NCBI RefSeq assembly: GCF_023824195.1
Contig: NZ_CP085442.1
Coordinates: 2,208,001-2,272,000, forward strand
Reading direction: 5' to 3'
Origin: Priestia megaterium
Lineage (GTDB): Bacteria; Bacillota; Bacilli; Bacillales; Bacillaceae_H
DNA: 64,000 nucleotides
The position numbers and the translations under genes were made by a program. Each line of letters begins with the position of its first letter. Positions within the stretch are counted from its first letter, which is position 1. Below the pieces are notes generated by a model. That model did no database searches. It saw only the letters and a list, made by a program, of their open reading frames with translations, and was not told where the DNA came from. This document shows, one piece after another, positions 23,166 through 32,492 of this stretch.

Positions 23166-25037
23166 ATGAGAATTACAGAACTATTAAAAAAAGATACAAT
23201 CATTCTTGATTTAAAGAGCACATCAAAAGCTGATGTTATTGATGAATTAGTTGGGAAATTAGACGAAGCTGGTCGCTTAAGCGACCGAGCTGGCTATAAA
23301 GAAGCAATTTTAAATCGTGAATCTCAAAGTACAACGGGAATTGGGGAAGGCATTGCTATTCCACATGCAAAAACAAGCTCGGTAAAAACACCGGCCATTG
23401 CATTTGGACGCTCAACAGAAGGTATTGATTATGAATCATTAGACGGACAGCCTGCACACTTATTCTTCATGATTGCAGCGAGTGAAGGAGCGAATAATGC
23501 TCACCTAGAAACATTATCTCGTTTGTCTACGTTATTAATGGACGAATCGTTCCGAAAAACGTTGCTAACAGCATCATCAATTGATGAAGTCATTAAAGCA
23601 ATTGATGATAAAGAAACTGAAAATGAAGCGCCGGAAGAAGAAGTAGATACAGCTTCAGATCAATTAGTGCTTGCTGTAACGGCTTGTCCAACAGGAATTG
23701 CCCACACATATATGGCAGCGGACAGCCTAAAAGCAAAAGCGAAAGACATGAATGTGACGCTCAAAGTTGAAACAAACGGTTCCAGCGGTGTTAAAAACGC
23801 GTTGACGAAGGAAGAAATTGAAAACGCTACCGCTATTATTGTCGCAGCGGACAAGCAAGTAGAAATGGAACGTTTTGCAGGTAAAAAAGTTATTCAAGTT
23901 CCAGTAGCTGAAGGAATTCGCAAGCCTGAAGAATTAATTAACCGCGCGTTAAAAGGAGACGCTCCTGTATACAGCGGCGGCGGTGGCAGCAAAGAAGGCG
24001 GAAAAAGTAAAGGATCAGAGCGTGCAGGGTTTTACAAACACCTAATGAGCGGTGTATCCGCAATGCTTCCGTTTGTTGTAGGTGGCGGGATCTTAATTGC
24101 TATTTCATTTATGTTTGGTATTCACTCAGCAGAACCAAAAGATCCGACGTACAATGCATTTGCAGCGGCGCTAAAAACAATTGGCGGAGATAATGCATTC
24201 TTCTTACTAGTACCGGTACTAGCAGGGTTCATTGCAATGAGTATTGCTGATCGTCCTGGTTTAGCTCCCGGTATGGTTGCAGGTCTTCTAGCAGCTTCTG
24301 GCGGAGGCGGTTTCTTAGGTGGTTTAATCGCTGGTTTCTTAGCGGGTTATGTAGTAGTGGGGTTAAAGAAATTATTCAGCGGTTTACCGCAAGCGCTTGA
24401 TGGAATTAAGCCAGTTCTTCTTTATCCGCTATTTGGGATTTTTATCTCAGGATTGATTATGCTTTATGTTGTAAATGAGCCAGTTAGTGCAATTAACAAA
24501 GGATTAACGCACTGGCTAAGTGGATTTGGTACAGGTAACTTAGTATTATTAGGTATTATCTTAGGCGGTATGATGGCTATTGACATGGGTGGCCCTATTA
24601 ATAAAGCAGCCTTTACATTTGGTATTGCAATGATTGATGCTGGAAACTATGCACCACACGCAGCGATTATGGCAGGCGGTATGGTTCCACCATTAGGTAT
24701 GGCTATTGCGACAACTTTGTTCAAAAACAAATTTACTCGCCAAGAGCGCGAAACAGGTAAAACGTGTTATGTAATGGGTCTTTCATTTATCACAGAAGGT
24801 GCGATTCCATTCGCAGCAGCTGACCCAGGCCGTGTTATTCCCGCATCGGTTATCGGTGCTGCAGTAGCAGGTGCTTTAACAATGATGTTCCACATCGGTT
24901 TACCAGCACCACACGGCGGCGTATTCGTTATCGGAATTGTACAAGGAAATCCTCTTTTATATGCACTAGCAATTTTAATTGGTGCAATTGTAACAGCGGT
25001 CCTTGTAGGTGTATTAAAAAAGCCAAAAGCAGAATAA
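23166..25037 (+). CDS. fruA: PTS fructose transporter subunit IIABC
   Basis: 623 residues. EIIA at the N-terminus with active His in GIAIPHAKTS near 65; EIIB with phospho-Cys in VTACPTGIAHTYMAAD near 175; a Gly/Ser linker near 275; then EIIC with about eight to ten helices (MSGVSAMLPFVVGGGIL; MSIADRPGLAPGM; EGAIPFAAADPGRVIPA). It imports fructose as fructose-1-phosphate. A strong terminator ends the operon. Confidence 0.95.
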   Translation: MRITELLKKDTIILDLKSTSKADVIDELVGKLDEAGRLSDRAGYKEAILNRESQSTTGIGEGIAIPHAKTSSVKTPAIAFGRSTEGIDYESLDGQPAHLFFMIAASEGANNAHLETLSRLSTLLMDESFRKTLLTASSIDEVIKAIDDKETENEAPEEEVDTASDQLVLAVTACPTGIAHTYMAADSLKAKAKDMNVTLKVETNGSSGVKNALTKEEIENATAIIVAADKQVEMERFAGKKVIQVPVAEGIRKPEELINRALKGDAPVYSGGGGSKEGGKSKGSERAGFYKHLMSGVSAMLPFVVGGGILIAISFMFGIHSAEPKDPTYNAFAAALKTIGGDNAFFLLVPVLAGFIAMSIADRPGLAPGMVAGLLAASGGGGFLGGLIAGFLAGYVVVGLKKLFSGLPQALDGIKPVLLYPLFGIFISGLIMLYVVNEPVSAINKGLTHWLSGFGTGNLVLLGIILGGMMAIDMGGPINKAAFTFGIAMIDAGNYAPHAAIMAGGMVPPLGMAIATTLFKNKFTRQERETGKTCYVMGLSFITEGAIPFAAADPGRVIPASVIGAAVAGALTMMFHIGLPAPHGGVFVIGIVQGNPLLYALAILIGAIVTAVLVGVLKKPKAE

Positions 25038-25042
25038 CAAAT

Positions 25043-25080
25043 AAAGACTGATTTTACACTGTGTAAAATCAGTCTTTTTG
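25043..25080. terminator. Terminator of the fructose operon
   Basis: AAAGACTGATTTTACAC / GTGTAAAATCAGTCTTT with a one-base centre, then TT. Confidence 0.9.
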
Positions 25081-25232
25081 TGTTTTTGTGGTAGACATTT
25101 GTTCTTTATGAGAGTACAATTACGTTAGTGTTCCTTTAATTTTTAGAAAAGTTAGATAGATAAGCTTTTCTACTTGATAAAATATGGTACAATAATCGAA
25201 TATTAAAAACAAGGTAAGGAAGTGTCTCAAAC

Positions 25233-26615
25233 ATGAAGGTTGCGAAGTTTGGCGGGAGTTCAGTTGCAAGCGCAGAGAAATTTAAACAGGTTGCGCATAT
25301 TGTAACGTCTGATAAAGAGAGAAAGCTGGTAGTTGTATCAGCTCCGGGCAAGCGATACGGAGAAGATACAAAAATGACAGATTTGCTAATCGCACTTTCT
25401 GCCAAAATACAGCTTGGAGAAGATTACGTCGATGAGTTTGGGCAAGTAATTGATCGCTATCGTGAAATCGTTGTGGACTTGTCTATGCCAGAAACGATTA
25501 TTACTGACATTATTACGAATTTACAATCACTTATTGATTTACATAAAAACGATCCATTTCGCTTATTAGACTGTCTAAAAGCAAGTGGAGAAGATAATAA
25601 CGCAAAGGTAATGGCTGCTTATTTAAACCATTTAGGGTTTGAAGCTCATTATGTAAATCCAAAAGAAGCAGGTATTTTTGTTTCTGATGAACCCGGAAGA
25701 GCAAGAGTGCTTCCACTGTCTTATGAAAAACTACCGCAGCTAAGAGAGCGTTCGGGCATTTTGATAATTCCAGGATTCTTTGGCTACTCTGAAGAAGGGA
25801 ACATGGTTACGTTCTCGCGCGGTGGGTCAGATATCACAGGCTCAATTGTAGCAGCGGGAGTAAAAGCTGATTTGTATGAAAACTTTACCGACGTAGATGC
25901 TATTTATAGCGTAGATCCAAGACTTGTGGAAAAGCCTCATGAAATGAAAGAAGTAACATATAGAGAAATGCGTGAACTATCCTATGCAGGTTTTTCTGTC
26001 TTCCATGATGAAGCACTAGAGCCGGTTTATAAACTAGGCATTCCTGTATGTGTAAAGAATACAAATAATCCTGAAGCAAAGGGTACATTTATTGTAGCTG
26101 AGCGTCCTCACGGAGATACGCCGGTAGTTGGAATCGCTGGGGACAAAGGTTTTTGCAACATCCACGTGAGCAAATACTTATTAAACCGTGAAATTGGTTT
26201 TGGCAGAAGATTGCTTGAAATTTTAGAGGATGAAGGTATTTCATACGAACATACCCCTTCAGGAATTGATAATATCTCTGTCATCATGCGCGAGCATCAG
26301 CTTACGCCAGATGTGGAAAAGCGTGTATTTGCTCGAATTGAAAAAGAACTTGAAGTAGATGAAATCTTTATTGAGCGTGATCTTGCTATGGTTATGGTAG
26401 TAGGAGAAGGAATGAATAGCACAGTAGGAATTGCTGCAAAAGCTACAGAAGCTTTTGCTCGTGCTGAAGTGAATCTTGAAATGATCAACCAAGGTTCTTC
26501 TGAGGTGAGCATGATGTTTGGTGTGAAAGCAGACGCTTTAGACCGTGCTGTTCAAGCTCTTTACAATACGTATTTTAACAGCATGTACAGTATTTCTTAT
26601 TCTAATGTAAAATGA
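25233..26615 (+). CDS. Aspartate kinase (class III-like)
   Basis: 460 residues. KFGGSSVASAEKFKQVA at the start is the ATP/aspartate-binding loop; VTFSRGGSDITGSIVAAGVKADLYENFTDVDAI follows near 190; two ACT domains lie in the last 150 residues. It phosphorylates aspartate in the Lys/Met/Thr pathway. Length and monocistronic position fit B. subtilis YclM (ThrD), the isoform controlled by threonine and lysine. The terminator follows closely. Confidence 0.92.
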   Translation: MKVAKFGGSSVASAEKFKQVAHIVTSDKERKLVVVSAPGKRYGEDTKMTDLLIALSAKIQLGEDYVDEFGQVIDRYREIVVDLSMPETIITDIITNLQSLIDLHKNDPFRLLDCLKASGEDNNAKVMAAYLNHLGFEAHYVNPKEAGIFVSDEPGRARVLPLSYEKLPQLRERSGILIIPGFFGYSEEGNMVTFSRGGSDITGSIVAAGVKADLYENFTDVDAIYSVDPRLVEKPHEMKEVTYREMRELSYAGFSVFHDEALEPVYKLGIPVCVKNTNNPEAKGTFIVAERPHGDTPVVGIAGDKGFCNIHVSKYLLNREIGFGRRLLEILEDEGISYEHTPSGIDNISVIMREHQLTPDVEKRVFARIEKELEVDEIFIERDLAMVMVVGEGMNSTVGIAAKATEAFARAEVNLEMINQGSSEVSMMFGVKADALDRAVQALYNTYFNSMYSISYSNVK

Positions 26616-26624
26616 ACAAGACGA

Positions 26625-26659
26625 AAAACCCCGCTTTCTTTTTAGAGAGCGGGGTTTTC
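26625..26659. terminator. Terminator of the aspartate kinase gene
   Basis: AAAACCCCGCTTTCT / AGAGAGCGGGGTTTT, GC-rich, with a T tract. Confidence 0.9.
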
Positions 26660-26731
26660 TAGTGAAGGCGTATAAAAATCGAATTTGTGGACATAAAGGG
26701 AAGGAAGAGTGAAGTCAAAGGAGGAAATGCA

Positions 26732-27217
26732 GTGAAGAAACGACCCTTTTTCATATTCTTTTCCCTTATAGGTATTAGCGTACTTTCAGCATGCCACAAT
26801 GATGATGCAGCACCGGCAAAAGAAGCTCAAAATAAACAAGGCGTGACGAATGGCGGAACGCCGATGAGCTATGATAATCAAAGTGAAAACACATCTTTTA
26901 ACTTTTCAAAATTTGATTTAGAAGTAGACTATAAGGGGCTTAACAATGATTATGAAGCTGACTATGAAAATGAAAATGATGAGATAGAAGCCAAAGTGGA
27001 TGATAATATTAACGATGAGCACTTGAGTGGAGACAAAGCTTTTAATAAATTATCTTCAAAATTTAAAAAGTTAAATTTTGACCAGCGCACGCCCGATGAA
27101 GATGTAAAAAAGGAAGTAATCGATGCGTTTGGTCTGAAAAAAGATTTTCAGTCGTTTGAATTAGAAGTTCGTTTTTCAAACGGAACGGAAAAAGAATACA
27201 ATTTTAAACAAAAGTAA
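26732..27217 (+). CDS. YusW-like lipoprotein
   Basis: 161 residues from GTG 26732, 7 nt behind AAAGGAGG; the ATG at 26687 lacks a good site. Signal peptide with lipobox LSAC near residue 21, then an acidic linker and a C-terminal region with FDLEVDYKGLNNDYEADYE and a second block LEVRFSNGTEKEY, the repeated FxLxVxY pattern of YusW-like proteins. It is anchored outside the membrane; function is unknown. A dispersed repeat begins right at its stop codon. Confidence 0.75.
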   Translation: MKKRPFFIFFSLIGISVLSACHNDDAAPAKEAQNKQGVTNGGTPMSYDNQSENTSFNFSKFDLEVDYKGLNNDYEADYENENDEIEAKVDDNINDEHLSGDKAFNKLSSKFKKLNFDQRTPDEDVKKEVIDAFGLKKDFQSFELEVRFSNGTEKEYNFKQK

Positions 27218-27505
27218 GACGTTAAAGCAAAGTATTTTAGTTGAAGGAAAATCCGAACGATGAATCGAGGTTCTTCATTAAGAATCCAACTCGTTCGGAT
27301 TTTTTCATTGGTAGGGTGAACGTAGGTTTCATGTGTTTAGTTGCTTCTAGCGGTTGATTGGAGCGCAAGCGACGAGGAGGCTCACCGGCCGCCCGCGGAA
27401 AGCAAAGCCTTGCACGGAAATCAACCGCGGTGTAACAAGCAGTCTAGCTCTTTAATCCCCTTTGTTCGTTTTCAGATTGGATTGATATAGTTATGTCTTA
27501 ATCTT
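27218..27505 (+). repeat. Dispersed structured repeat, copy B (short form)
   Basis: The left end is degenerate (GACGTTAAAGCAAAGTATTTT). The hairpin TCCGAACGATGAATC ... CTCGTTCGGATTTTTT provides a terminator. The core is GCGGTTGATTGGAGCGCAAG ... GGAAATCAACCGCGG. It ends TTATGTCTTAATCT. Here both arms of the long inverted repeat changed together (GCGGTTGATT/AATCAACCGC against GCTGTTGATT/AATCAACAGC elsewhere). Confidence 0.85.
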
Positions 27506-27574
27506 ATTTTTGATGTCTAAAAAAAGGAAAATAGTGAAAGGATGGTGATAAATAAGCAAAAGGAGGAATCACGG

Positions 27575-28165
27575 ATGCAAAAGTGGATAATGAACGGATG
27601 TGTAGTCTTTGTTCTGTTATTGTTAGGAGCATGCAGCATGGTAAAAGAGCAAAATAACGCTCATGAAAACCACCTGAAAACAGAGGAAGCGAAAGAAACA
27701 AGCGAAGTATCGGTAGAACCTGTTAAAGTGGATTTAACGAATACATCAGGCAAAAAAGTAGGAGAGGCTACCCTGTCAGAAGCAAAGAACGGAGTGCAAA
27801 TTAAATTAACTGCTCAAGGTCTTTCACCGGGAAGACATGGATTTCATATTCATGAAATAGGAAAATGTGAGGTGCCGGATTTTAAAACAGCGGGTGCCCA
27901 TTTTAATCCTTTTAAACGTGAACACGGTTTTAAAAATACAAAAGGCCCGCATGCAGGTGATTTGCCCAATCTAGAAGTTGCTCCAAATGGCAAAGTAGAT
28001 ACAGAAATTTTTGCTTCTCTTGTCACGCTGCAAGAAGGAAAGCCGAATTCTCTTTTGGATATGGATGGGTCGGCATTAGTGATACATGATAAAGTCGACG
28101 ATTACACAACGGATCCTTCAGGAAACTCAGGAGATCGGATTGTTTGTGGAGTGATTACAAAATAA
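27575..28165 (+). CDS. yojM: Cu/Zn superoxide dismutase-like lipoprotein
   Basis: 196 residues from ATG 27575 behind AAAAGGAGG. Signal peptide with lipobox LGAC. The SOD domain carries HGFHIHEIGKC (first Cu ligands), TAGAHFNP (bridging His), GPHAGDLPN (Zn ligands), LVIHDKVDDY (last Cu His) and GNSGDRIVCGVI. It should dismutate superoxide on the outer face of the membrane. B. subtilis YojM is known for lacking two Cu ligands; here both positions are His, so this ortholog looks catalytically complete. A terminator follows. Confidence 0.9.
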   Translation: MQKWIMNGCVVFVLLLLGACSMVKEQNNAHENHLKTEEAKETSEVSVEPVKVDLTNTSGKKVGEATLSEAKNGVQIKLTAQGLSPGRHGFHIHEIGKCEVPDFKTAGAHFNPFKREHGFKNTKGPHAGDLPNLEVAPNGKVDTEIFASLVTLQEGKPNSLLDMDGSALVIHDKVDDYTTDPSGNSGDRIVCGVITK

Positions 28166-28167
28166 TC

Positions 28168-28200
28168 CAAAAAGCTGTGAGATCATTCACGGCTTTTTTA
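28168..28200 (+). terminator. Terminator of the SOD gene
   Basis: AAAAAGCTGTGA / TCACGGCTTTTTT with one wobble. Confidence 0.75.
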
Positions 28201-28281
28201 TTTCAGTAACGAGCCGCTTCTAAATTGCGGTCAGCTTCTTTTTTTTGCACAATAGAAGAAAGAGCTAAAGAAGGTGAAAAC

Positions 28282-29769
28282 ATGCATAAGCAAGTTGTCG
28301 TAATAGGCGGAGGAATAGGTGGGTTAACAGCGGGAGCGCTTTTAGCTAAACATGACTATGAAGTGACGGTTTTAGAAGCTTCTCGAGAATGGGGAGGCTG
28401 TGCAGGGAAATTTCAGCGCCATTTGTATACGTTTCCTGTTGGAGCGACGCTTGGAATGGGATTTGAGCACGGAGGGATACATGAGCGGATCGGCACGTAC
28501 CTTGGCCTAGAAATTGAAAAGGTTTCTCTTGAGAAAATCATGAAAGTTCATCTTCCTCATCGTGCACTGATTTATTATCAAGACCGGTATCAGCATATTT
28601 CCTATCTTCAAAAACAATTTCCTCATAAAGCAAAGAATATTAGGAGCTTTTATGAAAATGTTTTTAGAATTGCAAAAGAAATTCGCAAGCTTATGCAGTC
28701 TCTGCCTGTTCTTCCTCCTCTGACAGTCGGTGAGTGGAGCAGGCTGGTAAGTTCGTTGAATTTTGGTTCTGTGAAGCTGTTGCCTTATTTTCATCAATCG
28801 TTTAGTTATTTACTAAAAAAACACAGCTTGCTAGACGAAGCGGACTTTCTTCATTTTATTGATGGTCAATTAATAGACAGCATGCAGACAACGAGTGAGA
28901 ACTGTTCAATGCTTATTGGATGTTTAGCGTTGGATATTTATCAAGAAGGAGCTTTTTATGTGAATGGCGGCTTATACAAAGTCGCAGAAGCGCTGCAAAA
29001 ATCGATTAAAGCCAACGGAGGAAAAACGACTCTAGGAAGGAAAGTAGTAAAGATAGAGCGTGATAATGACGGGTGGATAGTGCATGATCATAGAGGTAAC
29101 CATTACCGTGCATCAGACGTTGTATGCAACGCGCCGGTTCAAAGCTTAAAGTCTTTGCTGCATGATGAAGATTACCAACATGTTCATAAGCGCGCAAAAG
29201 AAAAAAGCGAGCTTCCGCAGTGGGGAACGTTTTCGATGTATTTTGCGATTGATGAAAGAAATCTGCCGCAAAAGGTAGAGTTGTTTCAGCAAGTACTTCA
29301 ATCCGAACGAGGAGAAATGACGGAAGGAAATCATTTATTTATCTCAGTCTCTCATCCTGATGATCGTTTTCGTGCGCCTGAAGGCAAGCATACAATTACA
29401 GCGTCTACTCACATTGACCTTAGCAAGTGGAGTAACAAAGAAGCCTATGACCTTCAAAAACAAGTTCTTGAGAAAAAAATGATAGCAGGCATTAAAACAA
29501 TTATTCCTAGCATTGAAAAAGCAGAGCATCAAATTTCAGGAGCACCTAAAGCGTGGGAGAGGTTTACTTCTCGTCCAAACGGCGGAGTGGGAGGCTTTCC
29601 GCAAACGTTAGATCATGCCTTGTTTAACAGTGTTTCGCACCGATCTGGCTTAAAAGGAATGTGGTTATGCGGAGATACAGTGTTTCCAGGAGCGGGAACT
29701 ATAGGCGTATCGGTAAGCGGCTATCATGTGTTTCAAAGTATAACGTCTCATCGCCATACGTTACCTTAA
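28282..29769 (+). CDS. FAD-dependent carotenoid desaturase/isomerase-like protein
   Basis: 495 residues from ATG 28282 behind AAGGTG. N-terminal dinucleotide-binding motif VVVIGGGIGGLTAGALLAKH with the acidic partner VLEAS, and a C-terminal FAD-contact segment GLKGMWLCGDTVFPGAGTIGVSVSG, the layout of CrtI/CrtN phytoene desaturases, carotene isomerases and retinol saturases. No phytoene synthase is adjacent, so the substrate is uncertain; a carotenoid or another polyene lipid is likely. Confidence 0.8.
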   Translation: MHKQVVVIGGGIGGLTAGALLAKHDYEVTVLEASREWGGCAGKFQRHLYTFPVGATLGMGFEHGGIHERIGTYLGLEIEKVSLEKIMKVHLPHRALIYYQDRYQHISYLQKQFPHKAKNIRSFYENVFRIAKEIRKLMQSLPVLPPLTVGEWSRLVSSLNFGSVKLLPYFHQSFSYLLKKHSLLDEADFLHFIDGQLIDSMQTTSENCSMLIGCLALDIYQEGAFYVNGGLYKVAEALQKSIKANGGKTTLGRKVVKIERDNDGWIVHDHRGNHYRASDVVCNAPVQSLKSLLHDEDYQHVHKRAKEKSELPQWGTFSMYFAIDERNLPQKVELFQQVLQSERGEMTEGNHLFISVSHPDDRFRAPEGKHTITASTHIDLSKWSNKEAYDLQKQVLEKKMIAGIKTIIPSIEKAEHQISGAPKAWERFTSRPNGGVGGFPQTLDHALFNSVSHRSGLKGMWLCGDTVFPGAGTIGVSVSGYHVFQSITSHRHTLP

Positions 29770-29808
29770 CATTTCTTACATACAAGCTACTATTGTTCAT
29801 ACCATCAA

Positions 29809-29844
29809 AAAACACCGGCCCTATTACCATAGGGCCGGTGTTTT
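29809..29844. terminator. Bidirectional terminator
   Basis: Perfect 16-bp stem AAAACACCGGCCCTAT / ATAGGGCCGGTGTTTT around TACC between convergent genes. Confidence 0.92.
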
Positions 29845-31076
29845 CAGGAGAGGAACAGCTTCCACCACTTCCGTTTTCGCTTCATGTCAGCAGCGGCGGT
29901 TTGTCTAAAGGTTTGGACAAAATCACTAAACATCTCTTCGCGTTCAGCTACGCTTTGACGATGAAGCTTGCGTTCTTTCTCCATTTCTTTTAAATAATAG
30001 ACTCGTTCCTCATTCATTGAATCAATTAAATCACGAAGCTCTTCTGTCGTATTAGTTGAAGAATTGTTTAATTTTTCAACCATAAATTTTACTTGATTCA
30101 TCGCAACGGTGGAATTGCTTGAGAATCGGTCTAATAAATACTGCATTTCTTTAGAGGATTCATCCGCATTCTCCATGACATCTTTCATGAACAGGCGCAT
30201 ATCCTCGGTTTTCTCTTCAGCGATTGTTGAATAATCTTCAATCAAAGAAGTGACTTCATCAAACGATTTTTCATTAGAGCGGATAATTTTTTTAGACATA
30301 TTTTCTACATCTCTTGCGCTGCGTTCTGACGACTCAGAGATGTATGCCCCGACCGACTCCACCATTTCTACAGTTTGAGTAGCACTTTTTTCAAGCTCTC
30401 TTTTTACTTCTCCGACAATTTCTTCGCGAACTTCATTTCGCATTCCTTCTCGCATTTCTTTTAACAAATCAGCTTTAAACGTATCAAGTACTTCAAACAC
30501 ATCTTCATAGCGGCGAACAGCTTCTACTAATTCCCCTTGAAGCAGTTCTTTTTCATTCACAACAAGGTCGTTTGGTTTTGGCTCTTCAATAGAAGCAGAA
30601 ATAGCCTGCTTTTCTTCTTCAGTAGCTAATCGTGCTTCAGGTATAGGAGGGGTCTTCTCTTGCTTATTTTCTGAAATGCTTTCCTGCTTTTCAGCAGCTT
30701 TTTTCTTTTCTTGCTTCATTTGTTTATTGGAATGTTCTTGAAAATCAATGACGTTTTCTTTTTTAGAAGTTTTCAACTTTGCTGGTTCCTCTTCTTTTGA
30801 AACCGCTGCCTCTGATTCCATCACTAAATGCTCCTGTTCTTCTTGTTCTTTGATAAGCAGCTGAACGTATTCTTTGACTTCATCTAACGTACATTGTTCA
30901 TCAAACAGCTGTTTAATATCATTAAATAATTCAATTTGTTCCTCTGTATAGACACGGGCCCCATCTACTCGTTCAATTGTTAAATAGCTGCCCAATAATT
31001 TTTCCCATTGTTTTAGCGTTTTCTTTTCTACCTCTAATTGAGCACTTACTTTTTTAATTGTATATGTCTCCATCAT
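29844..31076 (-). CDS. MerR-type HTH protein with long coiled coil and Trp-rich tail (DUF3967-like)
   Basis: 410 residues. A MerR-like winged helix at the N-terminus (TIKKVSAQLEVEKKTLKQWEK, ARVYTEEQIELFNDIKQLFDE), a Glu/Lys-rich linker (about 85-190), a helical coiled-coil region (200-360) and a C-terminal charged helix ending KRKRKWWKLF. HTH plus coiled coil resembles RacA, and the basic, Trp-rich end resembles DUF3967 proteins. DNA tethering or a plasmid/chromosome-positioning role is plausible but inferred. GGGAGG stands about 10 nt before ATG 31076. Confidence 0.7.
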   Translation of the reverse strand: MMETYTIKKVSAQLEVEKKTLKQWEKLLGSYLTIERVDGARVYTEEQIELFNDIKQLFDEQCTLDEVKEYVQLLIKEQEEQEHLVMESEAAVSKEEEPAKLKTSKKENVIDFQEHSNKQMKQEKKKAAEKQESISENKQEKTPPIPEARLATEEEKQAISASIEEPKPNDLVVNEKELLQGELVEAVRRYEDVFEVLDTFKADLLKEMREGMRNEVREEIVGEVKRELEKSATQTVEMVESVGAYISESSERSARDVENMSKKIIRSNEKSFDEVTSLIEDYSTIAEEKTEDMRLFMKDVMENADESSKEMQYLLDRFSSNSTVAMNQVKFMVEKLNNSSTNTTEELRDLIDSMNEERVYYLKEMEKERKLHRQSVAEREEMFSDFVQTFRQTAAADMKRKRKWWKLFLS

Positions 31077-31306
31077 TTTTCATTTCCTCCCTTATCTATT
31101 TTCATCCAACTATGTAATGGATTATTTGTTGTATGTTGTATTCACCATATCTTCACTTGTTTTCCTGCTAGGTGACAAAGGTTGTCAAAACTAGACGACA
31201 TTAGCCTTCTATGTAAAGAAAACGCATATTTTGTAAAAAAATGTACAGAAATGCGCAAATGGCAAAAATGGAAAATACAAAAGAAAAGGAGAGTATAGAA
31301 AACAGT
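31077..31306. promoter_or_regulatory. Divergent intergenic region with a 15-bp palindrome
   Basis: TGACAAAGGTTGTCA (31173-31187) is a perfect inverted repeat around AGG, about 100 bp upstream of the MerR-like gene; on the minus strand it contains TTGACA. It may be an operator for that protein. Nothing else is recognised. Confidence 0.35.
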
Positions 31307-31362
31307 TGACGGGAAAAAATGAATCCTATAAGATGAGTTTAAATGTTTAAGTTCTTGAACAT
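31307..31362 (+). promoter_or_regulatory. Promoter and ArsR-type operator of the SDR operon
   Basis: TTGACG, 17-bp spacer, TAAGAT, then ATGTTTAAGTTCTTGAACAT (31343-31362), a 20-bp palindrome with one mismatched pair. The form TTYAAN..TTGAA is typical of ArsR-family operators, and the second gene of the operon is an ArsR-type protein. Confidence 0.6.
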
Positions 31363-31384
31363 ATAAACATAAGGAGTGAACACG

Positions 31385-32164
31385 ATGTCACAGCATTATG
31401 CGCTCATCACCGGTGCGTCGGGAGGAATAGGTAAAGAGTTAGCTTATCAATTCGCAAAGGATGGGCATCCTTTAATTTTAGTTGCCAGAAGCGCTGATAA
31501 ACTAACAGCTATTGGAGAGAATTTAAAATCTACTTATAATATTGAAGTGATAACGGTTGTTAAGGATTTATCAAGAGAAGAAGAGATACAGTCACTATAT
31601 GAAGAACTTAAAAATAAAAAAATGCACGTTGATTATTTAGTGAACAATGCTGGTTTTGGACTATACGGCAAATTTATTGAAACAGCTTTAGATGAAGAGT
31701 TAAACATGATTGATTTAAATATTCGAGCATTAACTCATTTAACAAAATTATTTTTACCGGATATGGTCAAAAGAAACCGTGGGAAAATTTTAAATATTGC
31801 GTCTGTTGCTGGGTTTATGCCAGGTCCGCTTATGACGGTATATTACGCAACGAAAGCGTACGTGTTATCTTTCACAGAGGCCCTTGAAAATGAATTAAAA
31901 GGTACCAATGTAACGGTAAGTGCTCTATGCCCGGGTCCAACTAAAACTGGTTTTAGCGACCGAGCCCAGCTAAGCAACTCCAAGCTTTTTCAAAGCGGTG
32001 CAATGGATGTAGAAACAGTAACGAAAGTTGGCTATAAAAAATTTATGAAAGGGCAGACGGTTATCGTACCAGGAGTACAGTTTCGCCTTGCTACGTTCAT
32101 CCCGCGCTTCGTGCCAAGAAAGTGGCTTGCATCCGTTGTCCGAAGAACACAAGAAATTAAATAA
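31385..32164 (+). CDS. Short-chain dehydrogenase/reductase
   Basis: 259 residues from ATG 31385 (8 nt behind AAGGAG; the GTG at 31376 touches that site). Classical SDR: cofactor motif TGASGGIGKEL, NNAG near 90, catalytic Ser in ASVAGF and YYATKAY with the Tyr-x-x-x-Lys pair near 155. It resembles B. subtilis YqjQ and DltE-like SDRs. It reduces or oxidises a hydroxyl/carbonyl with NAD(P)(H). An ArsR-type gene and an aldehyde dehydrogenase gene follow, suggesting detoxification of an alcohol or aldehyde. Confidence 0.88.
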   Translation: MSQHYALITGASGGIGKELAYQFAKDGHPLILVARSADKLTAIGENLKSTYNIEVITVVKDLSREEEIQSLYEELKNKKMHVDYLVNNAGFGLYGKFIETALDEELNMIDLNIRALTHLTKLFLPDMVKRNRGKILNIASVAGFMPGPLMTVYYATKAYVLSFTEALENELKGTNVTVSALCPGPTKTGFSDRAQLSNSKLFQSGAMDVETVTKVGYKKFMKGQTVIVPGVQFRLATFIPRFVPRKWLASVVRRTQEIK

Positions 32165-32176
32165 AGGAGAATATAT

Positions 32177-32479
32177 ATGAGTGAAAAAGCAGTCGAGTTA
32201 TTTCGTGCCAGCATTCCGATTTTTCAAGCACTAAGCGATTCAGCAAGACAAGATATTATTTTGCTGCTCGCCGAAAAAGAGCCTTTAACCGTTAATGAAA
32301 TTGCAAACGAGTCTACTCTGTCACGACCGGCAATTTCTCATCATTTAAAAATTTTACGCGATCAAAAGCTTGTGCAAATTGAGCAAAAAGGGACGCAGAG
32401 ATATTATTCATTAGCTTTAAATGAGGCAGTTGAACTATTAAAAAGCTTGCTTGCTACAGTTGAAGCCGAATGTTTATAG
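32177..32479 (+). CDS. ArsR-family transcriptional regulator
   Basis: 100 residues: winged helix with [25 protein letters not shown] and [17 protein letters not shown]. The metal-binding ELCVCD motif of ArsR/SmtB sensors is absent (only one Cys, second from the C-terminus), so it probably responds to something other than metal. It sits between the SDR and aldehyde dehydrogenase genes and likely binds the palindrome at 31343. Confidence 0.88.
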   Translation: MSEKAVELFRASIPIFQALSDSARQDIILLLAEKEPLTVNEIANESTLSRPAISHHLKILRDQKLVQIEQKGTQRYYSLALNEAVELLKSLLATVEAECL

Positions 32480-32492
32480 GGAGATGAAAGAG

